A stretch of DNA of 16,096 bases from Porphyromonadaceae bacterium UBA4259 (GTDB taxonomy: Bacteria; Bacteroidota; Bacteroidia; Bacteroidales; Muribaculaceae): contig DGWL01000021.1 of NCBI GenBank assembly GCA_002396125.1, positions 17,953 through 34,048 of the forward strand. Reading direction: 5' to 3'. Each line of letters starts with the position of its first letter. Positions within the stretch are counted from its first letter, which is position 1. Positions 1 through 6,831 of this stretch are shown piece by piece. Under the pieces are notes generated by a model. The model was not told the origin of the DNA. It was given only the letters and a program-made list of their open reading frames with translations, and searched no databases. Made by a program: the position numbers and the translations under genes.

Positions 1-2510
1 GCGTTGAGCACCATGTTGGCGATGAGCAGATTGCCGGCATCATCAACGAGCACATTGTTGCAAGGGAAATAGGGGGCCTGGACAGTCTCGGGCAAAGCCA
101 GGTCGCGAAGCCACTCGCCGGTGGCGGCATTGTAGACGCGCAGATAGCACTGTGCACTGGAGCTGTTCTTGCTGCGCCCGGTGAGATAGAGCTTTCCATC
201 CAGCACCGCAAACGAGCGGTTGAACGAGCCGTAGTTCTCTTGCTCAAAGTTGTCGTAGTCGCTCTTTACCGAGCGAATCCAGTTGCTGGTGATGGTCACA
301 CCGGCGGTGGGGGCATAGGAGTGGGCAGCGACATCGGTCTTCATCACATAGCCCGGCTCGGTGTTGCCTATCGAGATGCCGGTGATGGTGAATGTGCGGG
401 TTTCGCTCACACAAGGGTCGCAGCCCGCGGCAGTGGTGGTCACCCGCCAGTGGTAGGTGCCCTCACCCAGCAGCGCTATCACGCATTGCGCCGCGAGATT
501 CTCGCCCTCGGGCTGGAGATAATTGGCGGTGAGCACAACGCCGGCAAACCGGTCATCGCTCGCCACTTCAAGCTTGTAGCTCTGGGCTCCCACATTGCCA
601 ACCAGGAACTTGAAGTTGTCGTTGATTTCGGCACCATCGGCCGGATAAATCAATGTGGCCTGTGGCGCAAGGTCGCGCTGCAGCGTTGTGAACGACGCCA
701 CGGCGCTGCCGGTGTCGAAGTGGCCGGCGAGCACGGTAGTCACGCGCCAGTAGTAGCGGGTGGCGCTGGCAAGCGATGAGAGGTCGATGGTCACCGCATT
801 GGCATTGATGCCCCGCCGGGAGATGAGCACATCGCCGAAAGCCTCGTCGGCGGCAATCTCAATATTGAAGGTGGCGCCCTCCACAGCACTCCACGTGAAC
901 TGCTGCGACCACTGGGCCACAGCATCGCCCACCGGAGAAAGAAGGGTGACCTGCGGCGCATTGCCCGCCGGAGCGTTGAGATAGGCCGGAGCGTACTCGA
1001 AGTTGTAGCCATCCACACTAGTGACGGCAAACCAATAGCCCGCAGCATACTCAGAGGGCAGGGTTAAACTGGTGCCATAGGTCACAGCCTCAAGGTAGTC
1101 GCTCTTTATTCCGTCAAACCGCGAGCTGCCTATCGTGCTTGGGTCAACACTGCTGGGGATAGCATAGACGGCATATTTCACCAGCTCGCCGTCGACCGCG
1201 TTCCATGACAGCGTGTTGCCGCTGAGGGTCAAGCCGGTGGGGGTGTCGAGGTTGTCCTTGGTTTTCCACTCCAGCGCCGGCGGCAACGCCTTCTTGGGGA
1301 AGATGGTCTGCACCAGATAGTTGCCCAGTCCCGTCATGCGTGGCCCGTTGATGTAGCGCGATGAATAGAAGTTCACACCCGGGGCGTTGTTCTCGGTGTA
1401 CTGACGGCTGAGCTGCACCTGTGCCACAATTTCCTGCCAACTGTTGAGATTGTTGCCGTCGTTGTCCATGAAATAAATATTCTGGCTGGCATAGTGATGA
1501 CGTCCAAAGTGCTTGGCGATGTAGCTCCACCACTGAGTGAGCGGCCCAAAGGGGTTGGTGGAATGGTTGCGTTTCCAGTAGAGCTGAGGCGAGATGTAGT
1601 CGATAGTTCCCTCCTCGAGCCACGCCAGCGGGTCGCTGAAGAGCGACGAGTACTGCCAGTCGCTGCCTGTGGGACAAGGATTCACGCCATGCTGCGAGGC
1701 ACTTGTGGAGGCAGTTCCGGCCACACCTGCCGGCCCTATCGAGAAGCGCACTTGCGGCTTGGTGGCCTGCACCATGTTATACACATCGGCCACCATCTGG
1801 TTAACTTGAGCGCGTCGCCAGTTGGCGAAACTCAGCGTTGTGCCGCTGTCGCGCCACAGGTTGTAGTCGGCTGCGCTGCTGTTGGTGGGAATGCCGCTGG
1901 GATAGAAGTAATCGTCGAAGATGAGCCCGTCGATGTCGTAGTTCTCAATCATCTCCCGGCACACGTTCACGATGCGCTCGCGCGAAGCCGGCAAGCCAGG
2001 GTTGAGCACGGTGGTTGTCGTGCCCGAGCTGTTAGTGTAGCTCAGCAGGATGCCCGAGTTGACAAGAGCCTGATCTTGAGCTGTGTTCCATGTTGATGGG
2101 CTACCGTTGGCATAGCGGTAGGGGTTGACCCAAGCATGACACTCAATGCCTCGCTTGTGGCACTCCTCAACAGCAAAGGCCAGGGGGTCCCAACCGGGAT
2201 TGGCTCCACGCGAGCCGGTGAGATAGCTCGACCATGGCTCGTAGCTTGACTGATACATAGCGTCGCACATAGAGCGCACCTGAATGCACACGGCATTCAT
2301 GTTGGTGCTCGCAAAGCCGTCGAGGTAGTTGATAAGACTTTGCTTTTGGCGCTCAATGACAGCGGCACCGGTGCCACGCTCGTTGGGCCAGTCGATATTA
2401 GACACAGTGGCAAGCCATGCCGCGCGAAACTCACGTTTCTGCTCCTCGGCACGCAGCTGCGGCAGCATCAGCGCCACCGCGGCAATTAAAAATATTATTC
2501 TTCTAGTCAT
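1..2510 (-). CDS. Secreted GHL10-family (DUF187-type) glycosyl hydrolase-like protein with Fn3-like repeats, 3' end missing
   Basis: Reading leftwards from ATG at 2510, the frame stays open to the window edge (836 codons) and the C-terminus lies outside. Residues 1-21 (MTRRIIFLIAAVALMLPQLRA) form a signal peptide. The mature protein opens with EFRAAWLATVSNIDWP, the hallmark start of GHL10 (family 10 glycosylhydrolase-like) domains. Further family-type motifs are VNPYRYANG, DGLIFDDYFYP near residues 193-202 and DYISPQLYWK near 306. The catalytic-type domain covers roughly residues 25-400. Three fibronectin-III/Ig-like modules follow, roughly residues 420-700, recognisable by repeated YYWRVTT / YHWRVTT strands. 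The last visible part (YLRVYNAATGEWLRDL, LVDDAGNLLIANM) looks like beta-propeller blades. By family it should act outside the cytoplasm on a polysaccharide or peptidoglycan-related glycan, but the substrate is not readable here. The start is supported by a -7 promoter box about 36 bases upstream. It is divergent from pheT. Confidence 0.85.
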   Translation of the reverse strand, partial: MTRRIIFLIAAVALMLPQLRAEEQKREFRAAWLATVSNIDWPNERGTGAAVIERQKQSLINYLDGFASTNMNAVCIQVRSMCDAMYQSSYEPWSSYLTGSRGANPGWDPLAFAVEECHKRGIECHAWVNPYRYANGSPSTWNTAQDQALVNSGILLSYTNSSGTTTTVLNPGLPASRERIVNVCREMIENYDIDGLIFDDYFYPSGIPTNSSAADYNLWRDSGTTLSFANWRRAQVNQMVADVYNMVQATKPQVRFSIGPAGVAGTASTSASQHGVNPCPTGSDWQYSSLFSDPLAWLEEGTIDYISPQLYWKRNHSTNPFGPLTQWWSYIAKHFGRHHYASQNIYFMDNDGNNLNSWQEIVAQVQLSRQYTENNAPGVNFYSSRYINGPRMTGLGNYLVQTIFPKKALPPALEWKTKDNLDTPTGLTLSGNTLSWNAVDGELVKYAVYAIPSSVDPSTIGSSRFDGIKSDYLEAVTYGTSLTLPSEYAAGYWFAVTSVDGYNFEYAPAYLNAPAGNAPQVTLLSPVGDAVAQWSQQFTWSAVEGATFNIEIAADEAFGDVLISRRGINANAVTIDLSSLASATRYYWRVTTVLAGHFDTGSAVASFTTLQRDLAPQATLIYPADGAEINDNFKFLVGNVGAQSYKLEVASDDRFAGVVLTANYLQPEGENLAAQCVIALLGEGTYHWRVTTTAAGCDPCVSETRTFTITGISIGNTEPGYVMKTDVAAHSYAPTAGVTITSNWIRSVKSDYDNFEQENYGSFNRSFAVLDGKLYLTGRSKNSSSAQCYLRVYNAATGEWLRDLALPETVQAPYFPCNNVLVDDAGNLLIANMVLN

Positions 2511-2530
2511 GGTTGCTTAACATTAATCAA

Positions 2531-2561
2531 TTGGTTATTTGCCTACAAAGTTATAGCTTTG
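2531..2561 (+). promoter_or_regulatory. Possible distal promoter towards pheT
   Basis: TTG at 2531-2533, 20 bases, then TAGCTTTG at 2554-2561 fits the Bacteroidota -33/-7 layout on the plus strand. It would give pheT a leader of about 240 nt. Its -7 box lies back to back with the minus-strand box of the GHL10 gene, so the two may compete. Confidence 0.4.
2546..2553 (-). promoter_or_regulatory. -7 promoter box for the GHL10 gene
   Basis: The minus strand reads TAACTTTG, a perfect match to the Bacteroidota -7 box TAnnTTTG. It lies 36 bases before the ATG at 2510 and would give a leader of about 30 nt. No good TTG box is seen 19-20 bases upstream; that part is A/T-rich. Confidence 0.5.
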
Positions 2562-2686
2562 TATTGAAAAAATAATGTTCATAATTATTAAAAAACCTTA
2601 ATATTATTACAGCCAATACGCCGTGAAACCGCACCACCAAAAGCCATTTTTGAGCTTCGCCTAAAAGTTTATATTACAAAGTGCTC

Positions 2687-2713
2687 TTGTTACAACAAAA
2701 ATTATTAACTTTG
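2687..2713 (+). promoter_or_regulatory. Proximal promoter of the pheT operon
   Basis: TAACTTTG at 2706-2713 is a perfect -7 box. A TTG at 2687-2689 lies 16 bases upstream, shorter than the usual 19-20. Transcription would begin near 2719, about 90 nt before pheT. Confidence 0.5.
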
Positions 2714-2731
2714 CAAGTTGATTGCATTATC

Positions 2732-2812
2732 ATGCCTTTTAGAGTGGCCATAGTGCAACCGGTTTACACGAAAATAACAATAACACAAATATATCAACAC
2801 ATCACAACATGA
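2732..2812 (+). CDS. Possible 26-residue upstream ORF overlapping the pheT start
   Basis: An ATG at 2732, just downstream of the proximal promoter, opens a 26-codon frame. Its TGA (2810-2812) overlaps the pheT ATG (2809-2811) as ATGA. The peptide begins MPFRVAIVQP and matches no family I know. It contains one Phe codon, so it does not look like a classical Phe attenuator. The ATGA junction is the arrangement seen in translational coupling. It may be chance: one short frame in a 90-nt leader is weak evidence and there is no codon-usage support. Confidence 0.22.
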   Translation: MPFRVAIVQPVYTKITITQIYQHITT

Positions 2813-5274
2813 ACATTTCGTTAAAATGGTTGAAACAATACCTCGACATTGATCTCACCGCGCAGGAGGTGGGCGACGCGCTCACATCGCTTGGCCTTGA
2901 GGTGGGAACGGTTGAGGAAGTAGAGACAATTCGCGGCGGACTCAAGGGTCTGGTGGTGGGCAAGGTGCTCACTTGCGAGCCCCACCCCAACAGCGACCAT
3001 CTGCACCTCACCACCGTTGACCTGGGCAATGGCGAGGAACCTGTGCAAATCGTGTGCGGCGCGCCCAATGTGGCTGCCGGCCAAAAGGTGATTGTTGCCA
3101 CCGTGGGCACTGTTCTCTACGACGGCGACAAGGAATTTGTAATCAAGAAATCAAAGTTGCGCGGCACCGACTCTCACGGCATGATTTGCGCCGAGGATGA
3201 GATAGGAATAGGCAGCGACCACGCAGGCATCATCGTGTTGCCAGACGAAGCGGTGGTGGGCACACCGGCCGCCACCTACTATGGCATAGAAAGCGACTGG
3301 CTCATTGAGGTTGACCTCACCCCCAACCGCATCGACGGCGGTTCGCACTACGGTGTGGCGCGCGATCTCAACGCCTGGCTCAAGTGCCACGGCAAGGACG
3401 GCAACCTGCGCCGCCCCAGCGTTGACGACTTCAAGATTGACCGCCCCGACGGCGGCATCCCTGTCGAAGTTCTCAATGGCGAGGCCTGCCCACGCTACTG
3501 CGGATTGACCATTCGCAACGTGAAGGTTCAGGAAAGCCCCAAGTGGCTCAAGGACTTCTTGACCACAGTGGGCCAGCGCCCCATCAACAACATCGTTGAT
3601 ATCACCAACTATATACTGCTCGGCACCAATCAACCCCTGCACTGCTTCGACTTGAGCAAAATCAAGGGCGAGAAGGTGGTGGTTCGCACCTGCGAGGCCG
3701 GCACTAAATTTGTCACCCTCGATGGCGTGGAGCGCACCCTCACCGACCGCGACCTGATGATTTGCAACACCGAGGAGCCAATGTGCATCGGCGGCGTGTT
3801 TGGCGGTCTCGACAGCGGTGTTACCGAGTCGACTACCGACATCTTCCTGGAGTCGGCCTATTTTCACCCCACCTGGATTCGCAAGAGCGCTCGCCGCTTC
3901 GGCTTAAACACCGACGCCTCGTTCCGCTTCGAGCGCGGCATCGACCCCAACGATGTGGTATATAACCTCAAGCTTGCTGCCATGCTCATCAAAGAGATTG
4001 CCGGTGGCGAGATTTGCGGCGAGATTGTTGACGTGAAGCAGCACGACTTCCCCGGCTACCCCGTGGAACTGCGCTACGACTACGTGAACAGCCTCATTGG
4101 CAAGGAAATTCCCAAGGAAACCGTCAAGGGCATCGTTGAGAGCCTAGAAATGAAAATCGAGGCCGAAGACGACGAGAAACTCAACCTGGTGGTACCCACC
4201 TACCGAGTCGACGTTCAGCGCCCATGCGACGTGGTGGAAGATATTCTGCGCGTCTACGGCTACAACAACGTGGAGATTGGCGACCAGGTGAAGAGTTCTC
4301 TCTCCATCAAGGGCATGGTTGACTTCCGCGACGACACACAGGAGCTCATCTCCAACCAACTTAGCGCTCAAGGCTACAACGAGATAATGAACAACTCACT
4401 CACAGCGCAAAGCTACTACGCCGACTGCGAGACCTATCCCGAGGCCGAATGCGTTCACCTGATGAACCCATTGAGCAGCGACCTGTGCCTGATGCGACAG
4501 ACGTTACTCTTTGGAGGCCTGGAGAGTGCGGCTCGCAACATCAACCACAAAAATCCAAATATAAGGATGTATGAGTTTGGCAACGTCTATCACTTCGACC
4601 CCAATGCCAGCAATGCCGAGGTGGCTCTGGCCCCCTACTCCGAGCACACCGCGCTGGGTTTGTGGCTAAGCGGCGAGAACCATGGCGACAGTTGGGCCAG
4701 CAAGACCCGCAAACTCGACGTTTATGATCTCAAGGCTGCAGTTGAAGGCATTTTCGCGCGCCTGGGAATCGCCGAGCGCGACCTCACTCTTGAACAGTTC
4801 GACAACGACGTGCTCTCACCGGCCATCTCCTACAAGAACCGCGGCGGCAAGGAAATCGCCATAATGGGCGTTGTGACCGAGAAACAACTCAAGAAGGCCG
4901 ACGTTAGCCAGCCTGTTTACTTCGCCCAGTTCAACTGGAACGCCTTGTGCAAGATGGCGGCAAAAGCCAAGACCGAATTTGTTGACCTGCCCAAGACGTT
5001 GCCCGTGCGTCGCGACTTGGCTTTGCTGGTCGACACAAATGTCACCTATGCCGACATCAAGCACGTTGTTGAGCAGAGCGAGCGCAAGTTGCTGCGCGGC
5101 GTGAACCTCTTCGACGTCTATGAGGGAAAGAACCTCGAAGCCGGCAAGAAATCCTATGCAATCAGCATCACGTTGCAAGACGACGTGAAAACGCTGCAAG
5201 ACAAGCAAATCGACGCTGTGATGAACAAAATCATCGCCAACCTCGACAAGCAAGTGGGAGCAAAACTCAGATAA
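2809..5274 (+). CDS. pheT: Phenylalanine--tRNA ligase beta subunit
   Basis: This 821-residue protein is the beta subunit of the cytoplasmic alpha2-beta2 enzyme that charges tRNA-Phe; the catalytic alpha subunit, PheS, is not in the window. The domain order is standard: N-terminal MNISLKWLKQYLDIDL; the EMAP-like tRNA-binding OB fold around residues 40-155 (HPNSDHLHL, VCGAPNVAAGQKV); the B3/B4 editing domain around 210-400 (RPINNIVDITNYI, QPLHCFDLSKI, ESAYFHPTWIRKSARRFGL); B5 around 405-485; the catalytic-like core around 490-690; and the C-terminal FDX-ACB anticodon-binding domain around 725-821 (LPVRRDLALLVD, GKKSYAISITLQ). The length is normal for Bacteroidota. It appears to be the first gene of an operon: the cupin gene follows after 41 bases with no visible promoter between them. 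The start is fixed by the conserved N-terminus. A separate pheS locus is common in this phylum, as far as I recall. Confidence 0.98.
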   Translation: MNISLKWLKQYLDIDLTAQEVGDALTSLGLEVGTVEEVETIRGGLKGLVVGKVLTCEPHPNSDHLHLTTVDLGNGEEPVQIVCGAPNVAAGQKVIVATVGTVLYDGDKEFVIKKSKLRGTDSHGMICAEDEIGIGSDHAGIIVLPDEAVVGTPAATYYGIESDWLIEVDLTPNRIDGGSHYGVARDLNAWLKCHGKDGNLRRPSVDDFKIDRPDGGIPVEVLNGEACPRYCGLTIRNVKVQESPKWLKDFLTTVGQRPINNIVDITNYILLGTNQPLHCFDLSKIKGEKVVVRTCEAGTKFVTLDGVERTLTDRDLMICNTEEPMCIGGVFGGLDSGVTESTTDIFLESAYFHPTWIRKSARRFGLNTDASFRFERGIDPNDVVYNLKLAAMLIKEIAGGEICGEIVDVKQHDFPGYPVELRYDYVNSLIGKEIPKETVKGIVESLEMKIEAEDDEKLNLVVPTYRVDVQRPCDVVEDILRVYGYNNVEIGDQVKSSLSIKGMVDFRDDTQELISNQLSAQGYNEIMNNSLTAQSYYADCETYPEAECVHLMNPLSSDLCLMRQTLLFGGLESAARNINHKNPNIRMYEFGNVYHFDPNASNAEVALAPYSEHTALGLWLSGENHGDSWASKTRKLDVYDLKAAVEGIFARLGIAERDLTLEQFDNDVLSPAISYKNRGGKEIAIMGVVTEKQLKKADVSQPVYFAQFNWNALCKMAAKAKTEFVDLPKTLPVRRDLALLVDTNVTYADIKHVVEQSERKLLRGVNLFDVYEGKNLEAGKKSYAISITLQDDVKTLQDKQIDAVMNKIIANLDKQVGAKLR

Positions 5275-5315
5275 TGCACTAATGCATAAATAATAACACA
5301 CACATTTTATATAAA

Positions 5316-5657
5316 ATGATAATCAATTTTAATGACTTGGAGCTGAATGTCGCCCTTAATTTTAAGGGAGGCGAGAAAGAGTATAAATCGCGCCGCTTCG
5401 ACGACGGAAAGTGCAAGATTATGCTCGGCACGCTTGAGTCAGGAGCTTCGATTGGTTACCACACCCATGAGGGCAATAGTGAGATTATCTATCTGCTCGA
5501 AGGCGAGGGGCATGTGCTCTACGACGACGGCGAGGAAAAGCTCCTTGCAGGTGAGGCTCATTACTGCCCCATGGGGCACAGCCACAGCCTCATCAACCGC
5601 AGCGACAAGCCCATCACATTCCTGGCTGTGGTGCCCGAGCACAAAATGCAAGACTAA
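5316..5657 (+). CDS. Small single-domain cupin protein
   Basis: This 113-residue protein is one conserved cupin barrel. Motif 1, G(X)5HXH(X)4E(X)6G, fits exactly: G43, H49, H51, E56 and G63. Motif 2, G(X)5PXG(X)2H(X)3N, also fits: G79, P85, G87, H90 and N94. All four usual metal ligands (H49, H51, E56, H90) are present, so it probably binds a divalent metal. There is no signal peptide, so it should be cytoplasmic. Small stand-alone cupins include sugar isomerases, dioxygenases and sensors; the sequence does not say which this is. It sits between pheT (41 bases upstream) and the YebC-type gene (31 bases downstream) on the same strand with no internal promoter seen, so it is probably co-transcribed. 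No functional link to translation is evident. Confidence 0.9.
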   Translation: MIINFNDLELNVALNFKGGEKEYKSRRFDDGKCKIMLGTLESGASIGYHTHEGNSEIIYLLEGEGHVLYDDGEEKLLAGEAHYCPMGHSHSLINRSDKPITFLAVVPEHKMQD

Positions 5658-5688
5658 CAAAAAATATTAATAATAATTCAACTTATTT

Positions 5689-6417
5689 ATGGGAAGAGCG
5701 TTTGAATATCGCAAAGCAAGAAAACTGAAACGCTGGGGCAGCATGTCCCGCACATTCACTAAGATTGGTAAAGAAATCACAATGGCTGTTAAAGCCGGTG
5801 GTCCCGATCCCAGCGCCAACTCACGACTGCGCGCACTCATGGCCAACGCCAAGGCGGCCAACATGCCCAAAGACACCGTGGAGCGCGCCATCAAGAAAGC
5901 AAGCGACAAGGATGCCAGCGACTACAAGGAGGTAATCTATGAGGGATACGGACCTCACGGAATCGCCATCCTCGTGGAAACAGCCACCGACAACACCACA
6001 CGCACCGTTGCCAACCTGCGCAGCTACTTCAACAAGAAGGGCGGCACACTGGGCAACTCGGGTAGCGTGGCCTTCATGTTCAGCCACAAGGCCTACTTCC
6101 ACGTAGAGCCTAAAGAGGGCGTTACTCTTGAAGACCTGGAGCTTGAACTCATTGACTTCGGTGCCGAAGAAATAGAGCAGGACGAGGAGGAAATCATCAT
6201 TAGCGCAGCTTTTGAGAGCAACGGCGACATCCAGAAGTATCTTGAGGAGAATGGATTCGAAATCAAGAGCTCGGAATTCGTCTATGAGCCTGCCGATTAC
6301 AAGGAACTGAACGAGGAGCAGACTGCCGACATGGAGAAACTCCTTGAGGTGCTTGAGGAGGATGACGACGTGCAGAACGTGTTCACCAACATGAAAGAGG
6401 CCGGCATCGACGAGTAA
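5689..6417 (+). CDS. yebC: YebC/PmpR/TACO1-family regulatory protein
   Basis: The 242-residue product starts MGRAFEYRKARKLKRWGSM, the form of the YebC N-terminus I associate with Bacteroidota, where many bacteria have MAGHSKW. The family motifs follow: FTKIGKEI, GGPDPSANSRLR, AKAANMPKDTVERAIKKAS, YEGYGPHGIAILVE, TDNTTRTVANLRSYFNKKGG and LGNSGSVAFMF. The acidic C-terminal part (residues about 160-242) is usual for the family. YebC proteins were first described as transcriptional regulators, and more recent work links them to translation of difficult sequences such as proline runs, which would suit its place behind pheT. It is probably the last gene of the pheT-cupin-yebC unit, since a strong terminator begins 53 bases after its stop codon. 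The start is set by the conserved N-terminus. Confidence 0.95.
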   Translation: MGRAFEYRKARKLKRWGSMSRTFTKIGKEITMAVKAGGPDPSANSRLRALMANAKAANMPKDTVERAIKKASDKDASDYKEVIYEGYGPHGIAILVETATDNTTRTVANLRSYFNKKGGTLGNSGSVAFMFSHKAYFHVEPKEGVTLEDLELELIDFGAEEIEQDEEEIIISAAFESNGDIQKYLEENGFEIKSSEFVYEPADYKELNEEQTADMEKLLEVLEEDDDVQNVFTNMKEAGIDE

Positions 6418-6470
6418 TTTTCTCGCGCTTAGCACCACACAACTTTACTGAAAGACATCTTATTTATAAT

Positions 6471-6511
6471 AAGTGCCGCAACGAGACAAGTTTTCGCTGC
6501 GGCACTTTTTT
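6471..6511 (+). terminator. Rho-independent terminator of the pheT-cupin-yebC unit
   Basis: A perfect 10-bp stem, AAGTGCCGCA (6471-6480) with TGCGGCACTT (6498-6507), is followed by a T run (6506-6511). The 17-nt loop can pair further (around 6482-6486 with 6492-6496) after one mismatch. It lies just past the yebC stop. Confidence 0.9.
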
Positions 6512-6599
6512 GACCCGCATTTTCCTTAAAATCTATTTTCAAATTAAAAATAAGGTTAAAATATGCCTAAAAATCACAACTTTTTAGACAAAAATTAGG

Positions 6600-6627
6600 T
6601 TTGCAGCCATGAAAAGCATTATCTTTG
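6600..6627 (+). promoter_or_regulatory. Promoter of the short orphan transcript
   Basis: TTTG at 6600-6603 and TATCTTTG at 6620-6627 match the -33 and -7 boxes of Bacteroidota. The 16-base spacer is the same as at the proximal pheT promoter and shorter than the usual 19-20. Transcription should start near 6632. Confidence 0.55.
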
Positions 6628-6658
6628 CATCAGTTTTCATGGTATTAGTTTTAAGGTT

Positions 6659-6709
6659 ATGAAAATCATTACCGTCGCGACGACGATTTCTTTTTCATTT
6701 TTGTTTTAA
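6659..6709 (+). CDS. Possible 16-residue leader-type peptide inside the short transcript
   Basis: ATG at 6659, about 27 nt from the predicted transcript start, opens a frame for MKIITVATTISFSFLF that ends in TAA at 6707-6709. Thr, Ile and Phe are over-represented, as in amino-acid operon leader peptides. The terminator follows 39 nt later. The ATG is sequestered in the TTTTCAT/ATGAAAA stem. No biosynthetic gene follows on this strand, so a regulatory role would have to be in trans or be a relic. It could equally be a chance frame within a structured RNA. Confidence 0.3.
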   Translation: MKIITVATTISFSFLF

Positions 6710-6748
6710 GGTTTATGTTAATGGTATTAGAAGGTTAATTAGTTAAGC

Positions 6749-6778
6749 AATCCCCGGCGTGAGCCAGGGATTTTTTTT
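6749..6778 (+). terminator. Rho-independent terminator of the short transcript
   Basis: AATCCC-C-GGC, loop GTGA, GCC-A-GGGATT (6749-6772) with a single C/A mismatch, followed by eight T residues (6771-6778). It lacks a matching T run on the other strand, so it acts on plus-strand transcription. Confidence 0.88.
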
Positions 6779-6831
6779 GCTTTATCATGTTATAATCCGT
6801 TCTCTCAGGTAACGCACGCGTAAGGCGGAGC

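Larger units (their letters stand above)
6632..6778 (+). ncRNA. Short independent transcript of about 147 nt: candidate small RNA or orphan leader
   Basis: A TAnnTTTG promoter and a U-tract terminator bracket about 147 nt between the yebC terminator and the 3' end of the convergent tannase-like gene. No plus-strand gene follows. The RNA has visible structure. TTTTCAT (6634-6640) pairs with ATGAAAA (6659-6665), and CGTCG-CGA-CGACG (6673-6685) is a compact GC hairpin. The string ATGGTATTAG occurs twice, with AAGGTTA close behind each copy (near 6639 and 6721). A promoter-bounded, terminator-ended RNA of this size resembles the Bacteroidales-1 RNA family, but I am working from memory and could not test it. 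It might instead be a leader-peptide attenuator, because it contains a 16-codon ORF. The rest of the gap (6512-6599 and 6779-6831) is A/T-rich and I see nothing else in it. Confidence 0.55.

Noticed and set aside
240..779. Open 179-residue plus-strand frame opposite the GHL10 gene
   Set aside because: The minus strand encodes a continuous recognisable protein here, and the plus frame has Gly/His/Val-rich composition typical of an antisense shadow.
3151..3867. Open 238-residue minus-strand frame inside pheT
   Set aside because: It lies wholly opposite a certain pheT coding region and resembles no family; GC-rich codons often leave the antisense frame open.
5274..5287. Short inverted repeat ATGCA-CTAA-TGCAT after pheT as a terminator
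   Set aside because: Only 5 bp of stem, A/T-rich and without a T run; the cupin gene follows in the same direction with no promoter of its own.
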